Notes under the pieces: generated by a model
What the model was told of the DNA's origin: nothing
Seen by the model: only the letters and a program-made list of their open reading frames with translations
The model's database searches: none
Shown here: positions 1 to 7,245 of the stretch, piece by piece
How positions within the stretch are numbered: the stretch's first letter is position 1
Layout: every line of letters begins with the position of its first letter
Source: Paulinella micropora
Lineage: Eukaryota; Cercozoa; Imbricatea; Euglyphida; Paulinellidae
Direction of reading: 5' to 3'
NCBI GenBank assembly: GCA_019918135.1
Contig: WBZZ01006928.1
Location: forward strand, 1 to 64,000
DNA length: 64,000 nt
Made by a program: the position numbers and the translations under genes

Positions 1-438
1 CTGCGCTTGGCCCAGCTCGCGTGGCGCGCGCCGAGCTGGGTGCCCAAGAACCTGAACCTGTCGCGCGGAGACCACGCGGCCCTGCAGAAAATGATGCACT
101 ACGCCGACGCGGCCAAGAGCCGCCTGCGCAAGGGCAAGAGCCTGGCCCAGAAGGACAAGCAAAAGCTGCGGGAGATGGTGGCGTTTGGCAAGGACGCGGA
201 GGCAGCCGCCGAGGCGCGCTGGCGCGAGCAACAGGCGCCGCCGCCGCGGCCGCCGGTGTACGGCTACGTCTACGCCAACGACCCGAACCACCGCATGCAC
301 CCGTACCGCACGCCCAGCATGGTGAGGCGCGTCGACCAGCGGCCGGCGCTGGGCATGCGCGAGCCGCCTCCTCCTCCGCGGCTCCTGGGCCTGCGCCCGG
401 GCGGGCCGGCGGGCCAGAGGCTGTTAGCCCGGATGTAG
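1..438 (+). CDS. C-terminal part of unidentified basic protein
   Basis: The frame is open from the first base of the window and ends at a TAG at 436-438, so only the last 145 or so residues are present. The visible part is Lys/Arg/Ala-rich with a helical stretch (about residues 20-70), followed by a Pro/Arg-rich tail containing PPPRPP and PPPPPRLLG runs. GC is very high, like the genes that follow. I do not recognise a family. The tail looks unstructured. The gene lies about 40 bases upstream of the F-box-like gene on the same strand. The T-rich stretch after the stop could mark the transcript end. That the frame is real rests on its length, continuity and tandem arrangement with the next gene. 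Confidence 0.45.
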   Translation: MRLAQLAWRAPSWVPKNLNLSRGDHAALQKMMHYADAAKSRLRKGKSLAQKDKQKLREMVAFGKDAEAAAEARWREQQAPPPRPPVYGYVYANDPNHRMHPYRTPSMVRRVDQRPALGMREPPPPPRLLGLRPGGPAGQRLLARM

Positions 439-477
439 CACCCTTTTTTTATTCTTGTGGCCTAGCATAGTTATAAA

Positions 478-1230
478 ATGCTAGAGCGTCTGCCCAGCGA
501 CTTGCTAACGGAAGTCCTGTCGTGGCTCGGCCCGGGCGAACTGGCACGCACGGTGGTCTACCTCCGGGGCCACACAAACTGCTTCATCCGCCCCAGGCCA
601 CGGAAGCGGCGCAAGGCCATGGCTAAAGCAAGCACGGAGTTCGAGGGCCTGCGCCGCCTGCTGAATACAGCGTTCACATTCAAGATCAAGAACATTAACA
701 TGTTGCTGGCGCGAGTCGAAAAGAAGGCAGACAAGATCTGCTTCGAGTGCCTGTCACAGATTTACTCACAGAACTTGTGCGCCGAGCACTTTTGTGCCAA
801 GCACCGCCATGAACTAGTGACACTCGTGGAGGCAGTCAGGGCCCTGGGCCGGACTTCTTACCCTACCAGGCGGAACAGGCGCGAGCAGGTAGTCGTGCTG
901 TCCTACGTGCCGGTGTATCATTTTCTAGAGGCCTACCGGAACAGCGGGTGGGAAGTAGTCCAGCCAATAAGTGGCAACGTTTCTTGTGGCAGGCCGGGGC
1001 ATTCGAGACCGGCCTGCGCTTTCTGCCTCGTTTCAATACCAATCTTTATTATACAACGCACGATTAAAAAAACTTGTGTACGTAACCTTCGGATAAGTCA
1101 ACCCAACCGTCTTCGTCATGCTGTCCTTGCTCTGCAAGTGGCTCTTCTTCGCTCCCGCAGAACTCGTATTCGGGCAGGGGCGACAGCAGCGGTCCCCATG
1201 TCTCAATTTCGGCCAGGACCGCAACTGTAG
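478..1230 (+). CDS. F-box-like protein with Cys/His cluster
   Basis: The N-terminus (residues 2-25, LERLPSDLLTEVLSWL and following) has the Leu-Pro-x3-Leu-x2-Ile/Val-Leu pattern of an F-box, the Skp1-binding domain of SCF ubiquitin ligases. A cysteine/histidine cluster follows at residues 88-109 (C88, C91, C101, C106, H109) and may bind zinc. A basic RPRKRRK stretch near residue 39 could be a nuclear signal. Many giant viruses encode F-box proteins that redirect host ubiquitin ligases; that role is inferred here. The ATG at 478 follows a TATA-like TTATAAAA. The last 55 or so codons overlap the convergent gene at 1064-1654 and look less protein-like, so the true end may lie near 1040-1060, perhaps after a frameshift. 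Confidence 0.5.
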   Translation: MLERLPSDLLTEVLSWLGPGELARTVVYLRGHTNCFIRPRPRKRRKAMAKASTEFEGLRRLLNTAFTFKIKNINMLLARVEKKADKICFECLSQIYSQNLCAEHFCAKHRHELVTLVEAVRALGRTSYPTRRNRREQVVVLSYVPVYHFLEAYRNSGWEVVQPISGNVSCGRPGHSRPACAFCLVSIPIFIIQRTIKKTCVRNLRISQPNRLRHAVLALQVALLRSRRTRIRAGATAAVPMSQFRPGPQL

Positions 1231-1654
1231 TCTGTGCCTCGTTCGCAGCCGGGAGGAGGGTTTCTGTTGTGTCTGGTCCCAGCTCAGCCAAAATTGTCGT
1301 AGCGTCGACGATGCACTCGCCATTGCGCGCGAGAGCGGGGATAACTTCTACAAGGGGCTGATTTCGCGGGCGGAGGACTGTCCCAGGGGCTGACCGTGTT
1401 TTGCGGCCAAAATCGTGCACCAGGCTGTCTACGATCTCCGCCGCCGCGGCCGGGCTCGCAACCCATGTCCCGTCCTTGCGCCCTCCGCGGTTCTTGAAGA
1501 CGTGGCGTTTCATGTTTTCTAGTTTGTACGGGTGGAGCTGCAGATGCCGTTTTACCCGGGCGGCGCAGCGGTTGCGGTCCCACGTAGGATATTTCTGGTG
1601 GACGGCGTCCACCAGTGACACCTCACCCCATTGTGTAGTTCTGACGGTCGTCAT
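1064..1654 (-). CDS. unidentified 196-residue viral-type protein
   Basis: An ATG at 1652-1654 opens 196 codons ending at TAA. The N-terminal half (residues 10-75) is compact and basic, with a pattern of conserved-looking aromatic and Arg/Lys residues (YPTWDRNRC, MKRHVFKNRGG) that could be a small DNA-binding fold. The C-terminal third is strongly acidic. I do not recognise a family. A palindromic GATTTAAATC element lies about 100 bases upstream of the start, the same element seen before other genes of this block, which supports the start. The gene is downstream of and on the same strand as the telomere-resolvase-like gene and convergent with the F-box-like gene. Confidence 0.5.
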   Translation of the reverse strand: MTTVRTTQWGEVSLVDAVHQKYPTWDRNRCAARVKRHLQLHPYKLENMKRHVFKNRGGRKDGTWVASPAAAAEIVDSLVHDFGRKTRSAPGTVLRPRNQPLVEVIPALARNGECIVDATTILAELGPDTTETLLPAANEAQTTVAVLAEIETWGPLLSPLPEYEFCGSEEEPLAEQGQHDEDGWVDLSEGYVHKFF

Positions 1655-1752
1655 GTCTTGGCTCCGGGACGAATTGTGAGCTGGTCACGATGAGTAAAAA
1701 AGTAACGGACAAGTGGGGCCAGAATGTTCTAGAAAAAGCGCCGGGTCCATCC

Positions 1753-1762
1753 GATTTAAATC
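1753..1762 (-). promoter_or_regulatory. GATTTAAATC promoter element overlapping a stop codon
   Basis: Perfect 10-base palindrome about 100 bases upstream of the minus-strand ATG at 1654. It contains the TAA stop (1756-1758) of the upstream resolvase-like gene, so the 3' end of one gene and the promoter of the next share bases. Copies of the same core precede other genes of the block. Confidence 0.5.
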
Positions 1763-3934
1763 AGTTCGGCAAACATTGTGCTCAATTGTTCCGGTGGCAC
1801 CGACCTGTCCAGTAGGTCGCTGACCAGGCCGGCGAACCGGGTGGCCGGGGCGACCGGAAAAGTGTGCTGGTGCGGCCCGCGCCAGAACGCCGGGTCCCTG
1901 AGCTTGGCCAGGTTCTCTGCCTTGTGCAAGTTGAAAAAGGCCAGGGCCCTGCGCTTGAGGGCCTCGTGCTTGGACTCGCGCTGCCGGCAGCGGCCGGTGG
2001 TGGCGGTGGCACCGCGGGCCGCGGCACGGCGCCGAGTGCCTCCCGGTACTGGGCCGCCAGCTGGCTCGACTGCGCATCAGGTCCTGGATCAGTTTCTTGA
2101 CGTTCACGTCCGTCACGGTGTCGAGCAGCGGTGTTTCCCGCCTGACGAGGAAGACCTGCTGGTAGAAAAGCTGCGAGTTCAGGTCCTGGTTCGCGTGCGC
2201 CAGCACTCGAGACAAGAACAACGGCCTGGAGACCAGGGAGCCCTCGCCGTACAGCGCGTAGGCCACTTCACCGTACAGCGCTCGCAGCATGTGCTTGTTC
2301 GGCAGGGCTTGTCGATCTTGCCCGTAAATTTAGAGTAGTGTTCCATGAGGTAGTCGAAGCATTTTTCCAGCCCCGCGCCGTTCAGCACGGTCATGGCCTC
2401 GGCGTTGCCTAGCGCGGCAATGGCGCTCGTGCCGTCGGGCCGGTCCAGAACTCGCTTGGCCCAGGCAGAGACGGCGGCCGTCTTTTGCTTTTTCTGCTTG
2501 GGCTGTGCTGCTGCTGCGGCGGCGGCAGGTCGGCGGTCGAAGTGTAGTCGGACGGCGGGCGGTCGGCCTGCTTGAGCTTCTGGCCGCCCGAGTGCTGTGC
2601 GCGGTACTCGAGGTGGGTGTCAATCAGCTTGCGCATGTGCCCAAAGATCTGCAGGATGCCGTTGGTGTCGGCGGTCAGCAGGCCGATGGGCTTCGGCACG
2701 GCCGCCAGCGTCCACTCGCCGCCGTCGTCTTCCGGCGGGTCGTAGGTCAGCCAGCCCTTCTTGGCTTGGCCGATCTGCGAGACGTGGCGGCTGAGCGCGA
2801 TGCTGGAGAAGACCCTGTCCTGTTGCTGCTTTTCGTCCAGCGCGCCCAAGTCAGAGAACTTGACCACTTCTATCCCTCGCATGCCCAGCGCGGCCATCAG
2901 GAAAACCGCCTCCAGCCCCCACAGTGGCCTGTCGACGGTAGGCAAAAACGGCGAGTCAGGGGCCTGGTGCACGCCCGCGCTCTCCGCCAGCAGGGCCTGG
3001 TACAGCGAGTCCAGCCACGCGAGCCACGTGTCCTCGTGGATGGCGTGCTGGTGCTCCATCTTCTCGGTCCGGTTTTCTTTCGTTCTTTTCGCCGTGCCGG
3101 AGCTCATGTTCGGGTCGCTGAACAGCCCGTTCTGCAGCAAGAAGCGCGCGACCTCCAGCCCGAACGGAGTCTGCAGGTTGCCCTTGGCGTCCTCGCCGCC
3201 GAACAGCCAGTTCCGGAACTCGGTGTAGCTGTCGTGCCTGGTCTTGGCGCCGGGACAAACGGCATCCACGAGGTCGTTGAGCACTTTCGCGTAGTCGAAA
3301 ATGTCGTTGGGATAGCGCAAGAACATCTTGCAGTGCGCGAGCAGGCAGTCGCGGAGCGGTTTCGTGTTGCCGTCGCAGCCTTCGACCGAGCCCTCGTGCG
3401 GGCCGTAGAGGGCCTGCCTGAACGTCAGCTCGCCGCCCTCCCAGTCGTTGCCGGCGGGCAGCCGGCGGAGGTCGTCGCTCACCTTGAAGGCCGCCAGCCC
3501 TCCCTTGTTCGAAGTGAAAAAGGTGCCCTGCAGGTCGGAGTGGGTCTTCCGGAGGAAATCGCCCACGCGCATCTTGTTGTTCTTGGGGAAAATGAAGTAG
3601 TCGCCCCAGTGCTCCGTCCAAAAGGCAATCACGGCCTCCAGCTCGGCCGAGCGCTCGAAGCGCGAGGCGTCCAGGCCGAGGGCGGACAGGCGGACCCTGC
3701 CCAGCAGCGCCTGGTACTGCTTGGCCGAGAGCTTCGCGAGCTTGTCGAGGCCCGCCACAAACGACCACCGGTACTTGCGCCAGACCGCGGTAGTAAACTT
3801 GACGGCCGGCAGCCCTTGGGCCAGGGCACCCCGGCCTTCTTGCCCCAGGCGGCGAGCTCGCCATGGCCCGGCGCTACCTTGACTTCCGGCTTCGGGATCT
3901 CTTTCCGTTCCGTGGCATGTAACGTGTCCATCAT
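1756..3934 (-). pseudogene. telomere resolvase (protelomerase)-like tyrosine recombinase, frameshifted
   Basis: Telomere resolvases cut and rejoin replicated inverted repeats to make covalently closed hairpin ends of linear DNA. Read through several frames, this gene of about 720 codons shows the catalytic order of that family: Arg in GMRGIE (2877-2879), Lys in GQAK (2760-2762), a second Arg in MLRALYG (2282-2284), His in LAHANQ (2195-2197) and a candidate Tyr nucleophile in LFYQQV (2162-2164). The His-Tyr spacing is 11 residues, as I recall for ResT and TelA, rather than about 9 as in common integrases. The start at 3934 is chosen because the upstream TTTAAATC element lies 51-60 bases away. 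Frame changes occur near 3810, 2500, 2310 and 2070. The end is the TAA at 1756. A divergent tyrosine integrase is the alternative. Confidence 0.55.
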
Positions 3935-3971
3935 TTTCTGGCAGTTATGGCGGGCTCTTTTGTTTAATGGA

Positions 3972-4825
3972 TTAGAATTGCGAGAATTTAAATCCAGCAC
4001 GTACAGCAGTCGCGCGACGAGCCTTCTTCCGTTTTTTGCGGAGCGGCTTCGAGCCGAGGAGGTGGCTCTCTCTGGGCCTGGCGTTGCCGTCGGGCGGGGT
4101 CAGCAGGTTGCCGGTGATTGGTAAAAAAGTCCAGCCCAGTGTCTGGCATATGGTAGCCCAGATCGCCGTCTGCCTGTGCTTGCTTTCGCTCTGCTTGAGC
4201 GGCGGCACGCGCGCGGCGAGGGCGGGCTGTTCCATGAGCTCTAGCAGCGCTCGGAGGAGTGAAGAATAATTGATAAAACAGGCGCGATGCCAGCCGTGCC
4301 GGACCTTGAGCAGCTCCCGCACCACCGGCCACGCCCCGTCTACCTGGTGGAACAGTGCTTCGAGCCCTGGAGCACTTCGCGGGTGGGCTCGGCCCCGCTC
4401 GTCAGCCTGTCCCTGGAGCCGCCGAGCAGGTAGGCGAGGCAGGCCGCCCGGTCCAACGAGAGCGGGCCGAGGCGGCTCTTCTTGAACACGTAGATCAACT
4501 TCGACGGGGTAATCTCTGTACCATTCACCCTCCACTTGTGGCAGAGATCTCTCGCCAGCTGCAGCAAGGCCTGGCTGACTAGCGGCTTCTGATGAATCCC
4601 CCTCAACCCAAATACCTGCCTCGTAATCTCGCGGAACCTCGATAATCGGGTGTAACCTTGCGGGCGCCTCGGCTGCTCCGTCATCTCGCCCTCGTCCCCC
4701 CGCATGCTGCCATTCACCAAGTACTGGTTCGACCCGTACAGCGAGTGCTCCCTCCCCACTAGCCCGCATGTCTTGCAAAAGGTCCCGCTCGTTTCCCGGT
4801 TGAAGACGAATTCGTGCTCGCACAT
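3972..4825 (-). pseudogene. VLTF3-like late transcription factor, frameshifted
   Basis: Poxvirus-type late transcription factor 3 (Pox_VLTF3 family) is a core nucleocytovirus protein that directs late-gene transcription. The N-terminus carries a zinc-ribbon-like CEHEF...CKTCG cluster within the first 25 residues. The family-typical YxRLSRFREI segment follows, then a C-terminal segment with FINYSSLL, a conserved PLK, and IWATICQTLGWTFLPI, which matches the family's IWxxICxxLxWxFIP pattern. The protein is split by one frameshift near a CCC run at 4365-4367. The start at 4825 gives MCEHE directly before the zinc cluster. The last 20 or so residues are very basic. The gene is divergent from the VLTF2-like gene and shares its promoter palindrome. 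Confidence 0.65.
3985..3994 (-). promoter_or_regulatory. TTTAAATC promoter element before resolvase-like gene
   Basis: AATTTAAATC at 51-60 bases upstream of the ATG at 3934. It lies inside the 3' end of the VLTF3-like gene, showing the same overlap of promoter and upstream gene seen at 1753. Confidence 0.4.
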
Positions 4826-4866
4826 TTTTGCGAGTGTGTGTGTGCGAGCACCGAATTCAAAAGCGG

Positions 4867-4882
4867 CCCGATTTAAATCGGG
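4867..4882. promoter_or_regulatory. bidirectional palindromic promoter CCCGATTTAAATCGGG
   Basis: A perfect 16-base palindrome lies almost exactly midway between two divergent start codons. Its centre is about 50 bases from the VLTF3-like ATG (4825) and about 49 bases from the VLTF2-like ATG (4923). The spacing and symmetry suggest one element that drives both genes. The AT core could serve as a TATA-like site. Confidence 0.6.
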
Positions 4883-4922
4883 GCGCAGCAAATTGTTTTT
4901 CCCTCCTTCCGCCGTTAAAAAA

Positions 4923-5390
4923 ATGGAAGGCACACAGATACACCGTAAGCGGCTCTGCCTGCACTGCGGCCACCCAAGCGCGCGCAAGGACGGCAAGTGG
5001 TTCGAGCTGCCCGTCGCGTACTCGCCCGTCGAGGGCTACCTGTACGTTTTCGGGCTGTTTTGTACACCGGCCTGTGCCTGGGCCTATGTCAGCTACGGCG
5101 TGCCGGAAACTCTGCGCTCACAGGCCGGAGATCTGCTCCACTCTTACTTGCGCCTGAATCTAAGGCAGCAAGTCATACGGCCCGCCCCGCCTAGGTGGGA
5201 GCTGCTCGAGTACGGGGGCACCATGACCATTTCGGAATTCCGGCAGGTAGGAGGGGTCCGGGACTGGGTGCTACCTCTAGCCAAAAGACTGCCAACACAA
5301 AAACGTTTTATTGGACCTAACCAAGGCAAAGCCTACGTCATCAAGCGCCTTTCGCGGCTTCCGGGACTGCGTCTACTTTCTGCTTCTTGA
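4923..5390 (+). CDS. VLTF2 (A1L)-like late transcription factor with FCS-type zinc finger
   Basis: This 155-residue protein has an N-terminal CLHCG pair (residues 11-14) and then GLFCTPACAWAYVSYG (about residues 44-59). This matches the CxxC...G-x-FCSxxCAxAY arrangement of the nucleocytovirus A1L/VLTF2 and FCS zinc-finger family, which acts in late viral transcription. The ATG at 4923 is preceded by AAAAA and sits 44-53 bases from the shared palindrome. Upstream in-frame codons are ignored because they overlap the divergent gene. The 3' end overlaps the convergent PCNA-like gene by 50 bases. No frameshift is seen. A generic FCS-finger protein of other function is the alternative. Confidence 0.55.
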   Translation: MEGTQIHRKRLCLHCGHPSARKDGKWFELPVAYSPVEGYLYVFGLFCTPACAWAYVSYGVPETLRSQAGDLLHSYLRLNLRQQVIRPAPPRWELLEYGGTMTISEFRQVGGVRDWVLPLAKRLPTQKRFIGPNQGKAYVIKRLSRLPGLRLLSAS

Positions 5391-6330
5391 CGCGCGCGGA
5401 CGAAGACGACTGTTTGTGCTTCCTCTTGATCACCTTGGGCACACACCCGCTCTCCTGCCGCTCGAGCGGCACGGGCGGCTCGACGTTGGGCTGTTCTTCG
5501 TCGGCGGCCGCGCTCGACGAGACGATGGCGAATTTCAGGTAGCTGGCGCCACGGTTGAACACCAGCACGAGCGGCCCGTCCTTGTTGAGCCCGAGCATCA
5601 CGCGCCCCTTCTTGCGTTCCTGGAAACTGCTCGCCTTCAGAATCTTCTTGACCGTGTCCAGCGAATAGAAGAGCCCGTCTCCAGCCTGGCCGGGCAGCTC
5701 GCTGCGTATTCTGGGCCGTTCGCACTCGCGGTACTGGATCACGTCCGCCAGGTAGGTACAGCTCTTGCGCTGTTCCGAGACATCGAGCAGGCAGGACTCG
5801 ACCGCCAGCCGGCCGTTGGTGACGTAGAAGCGCGCGTGGCTGTTGGTCTTGTGGTGGTGCCTGGCCACCGCACACAGCGCGGTCGAGCCCACGTCGGCCA
5901 GCTGGTCGCACCGGAGGGTGTTGCCGTCGGTCGTAACCACGTCAGCCGGCACGCGCAGGTTGGACAGGGCGCTCGTGTGCTCGAAGCTCTTGCCCTCGTC
6001 GTACAATTTGAGTGAAAGCTCGTTCTCGCTGTCCAGCGCGAGCTCCAGTGTCATTTCTGGTCTGTACTGCGTCAGCCAGTTGGCCACTTCCTTCAGATCG
6101 ATGCAAAACACCACGCGCACCTTGCTCCAGTTAAACTGGACATAGTCGCCTTGCGACTCTTCAAAGGGCATCCACAACTCGGCGCTCACGCCGTCGGCGA
6201 CACCGACGAGCCCGAGGCCGGTCGGCGTGGCATTGATAGTGGCCTCGAGCAGCACGGGCGCCAGGCACTCGACCGCCCGGCGGAACAAGGGCCCGCCACT
6301 CTTGGTGCGCCAGAGAAACACGACTCCCAT
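5341..6330 (-). CDS. PCNA-like DNA sliding clamp
   Basis: This is a 329-codon intact frame. From residue 1 (MGVVFLWRTKSG) through about residue 275 the pattern fits PCNA: a first domain with LLEATINATPTGLGLVGVA and LRVP, the interdomain region, and a second domain ending near KFAIVSSS. Sliding clamps encircle DNA and tether polymerase. The protein is longer than the usual 260 residues because of an extra C-terminal tail rich in Pro, Ser, Lys and Arg (KRKHKQSSSS, VKKQKVD) that resembles a nuclear localisation signal. The start at 6330 is the first ATG with a clamp-like N-terminus; upstream in-frame codons run into the promoter region. It is divergent from the ssDNA-binding gene and convergent with the VLTF2-like gene. 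Confidence 0.75.
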   Translation of the reverse strand: MGVVFLWRTKSGGPLFRRAVECLAPVLLEATINATPTGLGLVGVADGVSAELWMPFEESQGDYVQFNWSKVRVVFCIDLKEVANWLTQYRPEMTLELALDSENELSLKLYDEGKSFEHTSALSNLRVPADVVTTDGNTLRCDQLADVGSTALCAVARHHHKTNSHARFYVTNGRLAVESCLLDVSEQRKSCTYLADVIQYRECERPRIRSELPGQAGDGLFYSLDTVKKILKASSFQERKKGRVMLGLNKDGPLVLVFNRGASYLKFAIVSSSAAADEEQPNVEPPVPLERQESGCVPKVIKRKHKQSSSSARVKKQKVDAVPEAAKGA

Positions 6331-6403
6331 CGTAGCAGCAGAGAAATTCAAAAGTGGCAAGTGCTTTTTTTGACTGCTGGCCTTTTGCTTTTTGAAGGCA
6401 GCC

Positions 6404-6430
6404 GGTTTAAATCCGCCTCGATTTAAATCG
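6404..6430. promoter_or_regulatory. paired TTTAAATC promoter elements between divergent genes
   Basis: Two copies lie side by side: GGTTTAAATCC (6404-6414), 75-84 bases from the PCNA-like ATG, and GATTTAAATCG (6420-6430), 26-36 bases from the ATG of the ssDNA-binding gene at 6456. Each divergent gene may use its own copy, unlike the single shared palindrome at 4867. Confidence 0.5.
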
Positions 6431-6455
6431 GCACTCGCTTTCAAATCGCAAGAGA

Positions 6456-7224
6456 ATGTCTGCCTCTCACAAAAACTGGATGATGTCTGTTCAATTGATC
6501 AAGAGCGCGAGCGATGGCAAGCAGCTGGCAGTCAAGTTCAACCCGGCCGAGGACTTGGAGAAAATCAAGCTGCAAGGCGAACCTCGGGCGGCGTACGGGT
6601 CAATTTTTGGAAATGTCGTGTACGACGGGAAGGCACTGACTCTCTTGCTGCCGCCGCTGGTCGTGGCTGGGACCCTTCGAGCTTCCAGGACTCCAAGAAG
6701 GTGATGATCGATCTGAGTTTCCGCAAGGCCACGTCCCACTCGACCGTGCTGGAGGCCTACCAAGCTATCAGGGCCATTGACGAGAGGATGTGCGCGCTGG
6801 TTGTGCAAGCCCGGGACAAGCTGCTGCCCACCGTGAAACGAAGCGGCCCCTGGCGAAAACAGACCAGGAAATCAAGTCTTACTACCAGGCCTGTACCCGT
6901 CCCCGTACCAGCGCCAAGAGCGACAGGGCCTGGCCCGCGCGCCTGGGCTGCACGCTGACGGGTGCCAAGATCTTGGGGGGAGAGGGAGACAACCAAGCCA
7001 TTGCCAAGGGAGACGTAGTTCGCTGCCTGGTCCAAGTGACGACATTGTGTTCGCGCCAGGAGAAAGTTTCGCTCGGCCTCAAGATCATCCAGCTGCGAAA
7101 GATCACGGACGGCCTGCCCTACGCGGACATCAGCTTAACGGAAGAAGAGGCCTACGGTGTGTCGCTCAAGGAAGACTCTGCAGCCGACTCGAACGCGATG
7201 CAAATCGAAGAGGAGTTTGTTTAA
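6456..7224 (+). pseudogene. DUF5871-like viral single-strand DNA-binding protein, frameshifted
   Basis: Three successive frames together give a protein of about 255 residues. Segments recall the nucleocytovirus OB-fold ssDNA-binding family (DUF5871, the asfarvirus CP312R type): YGSIFGNVVYDGK, then KVMIDLSFRK followed by LEAYQAIRAIDERM, then an aromatic YYQ segment, then AIAKGDVVRCLVQV and SLGLKIIQLRKI near the C-terminus. The C-terminal tail is acidic, as in many ssDNA-binding proteins. Frame changes fall near 6670 and 6850. The ATG at 6456 lies just after the GATTTAAATC copy. The stop is 21 bases from the end of the convergent ribonucleotide reductase gene, separated by TTAATTAATTAAAA. The family assignment is from motif memory, without a search. 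Confidence 0.5.
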
Positions 7225-7245
7225 TTAATTAAAATTTGTACAGCT

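Noticed and set aside
2505-4124. 539-codon plus-strand open frame
   Set aside because: It is antisense to the resolvase-like gene; GC-rich codon bias opens the opposite frame. It is low-complexity Val/Gln/Arg/Glu with no domain, while the minus strand carries family motifs.
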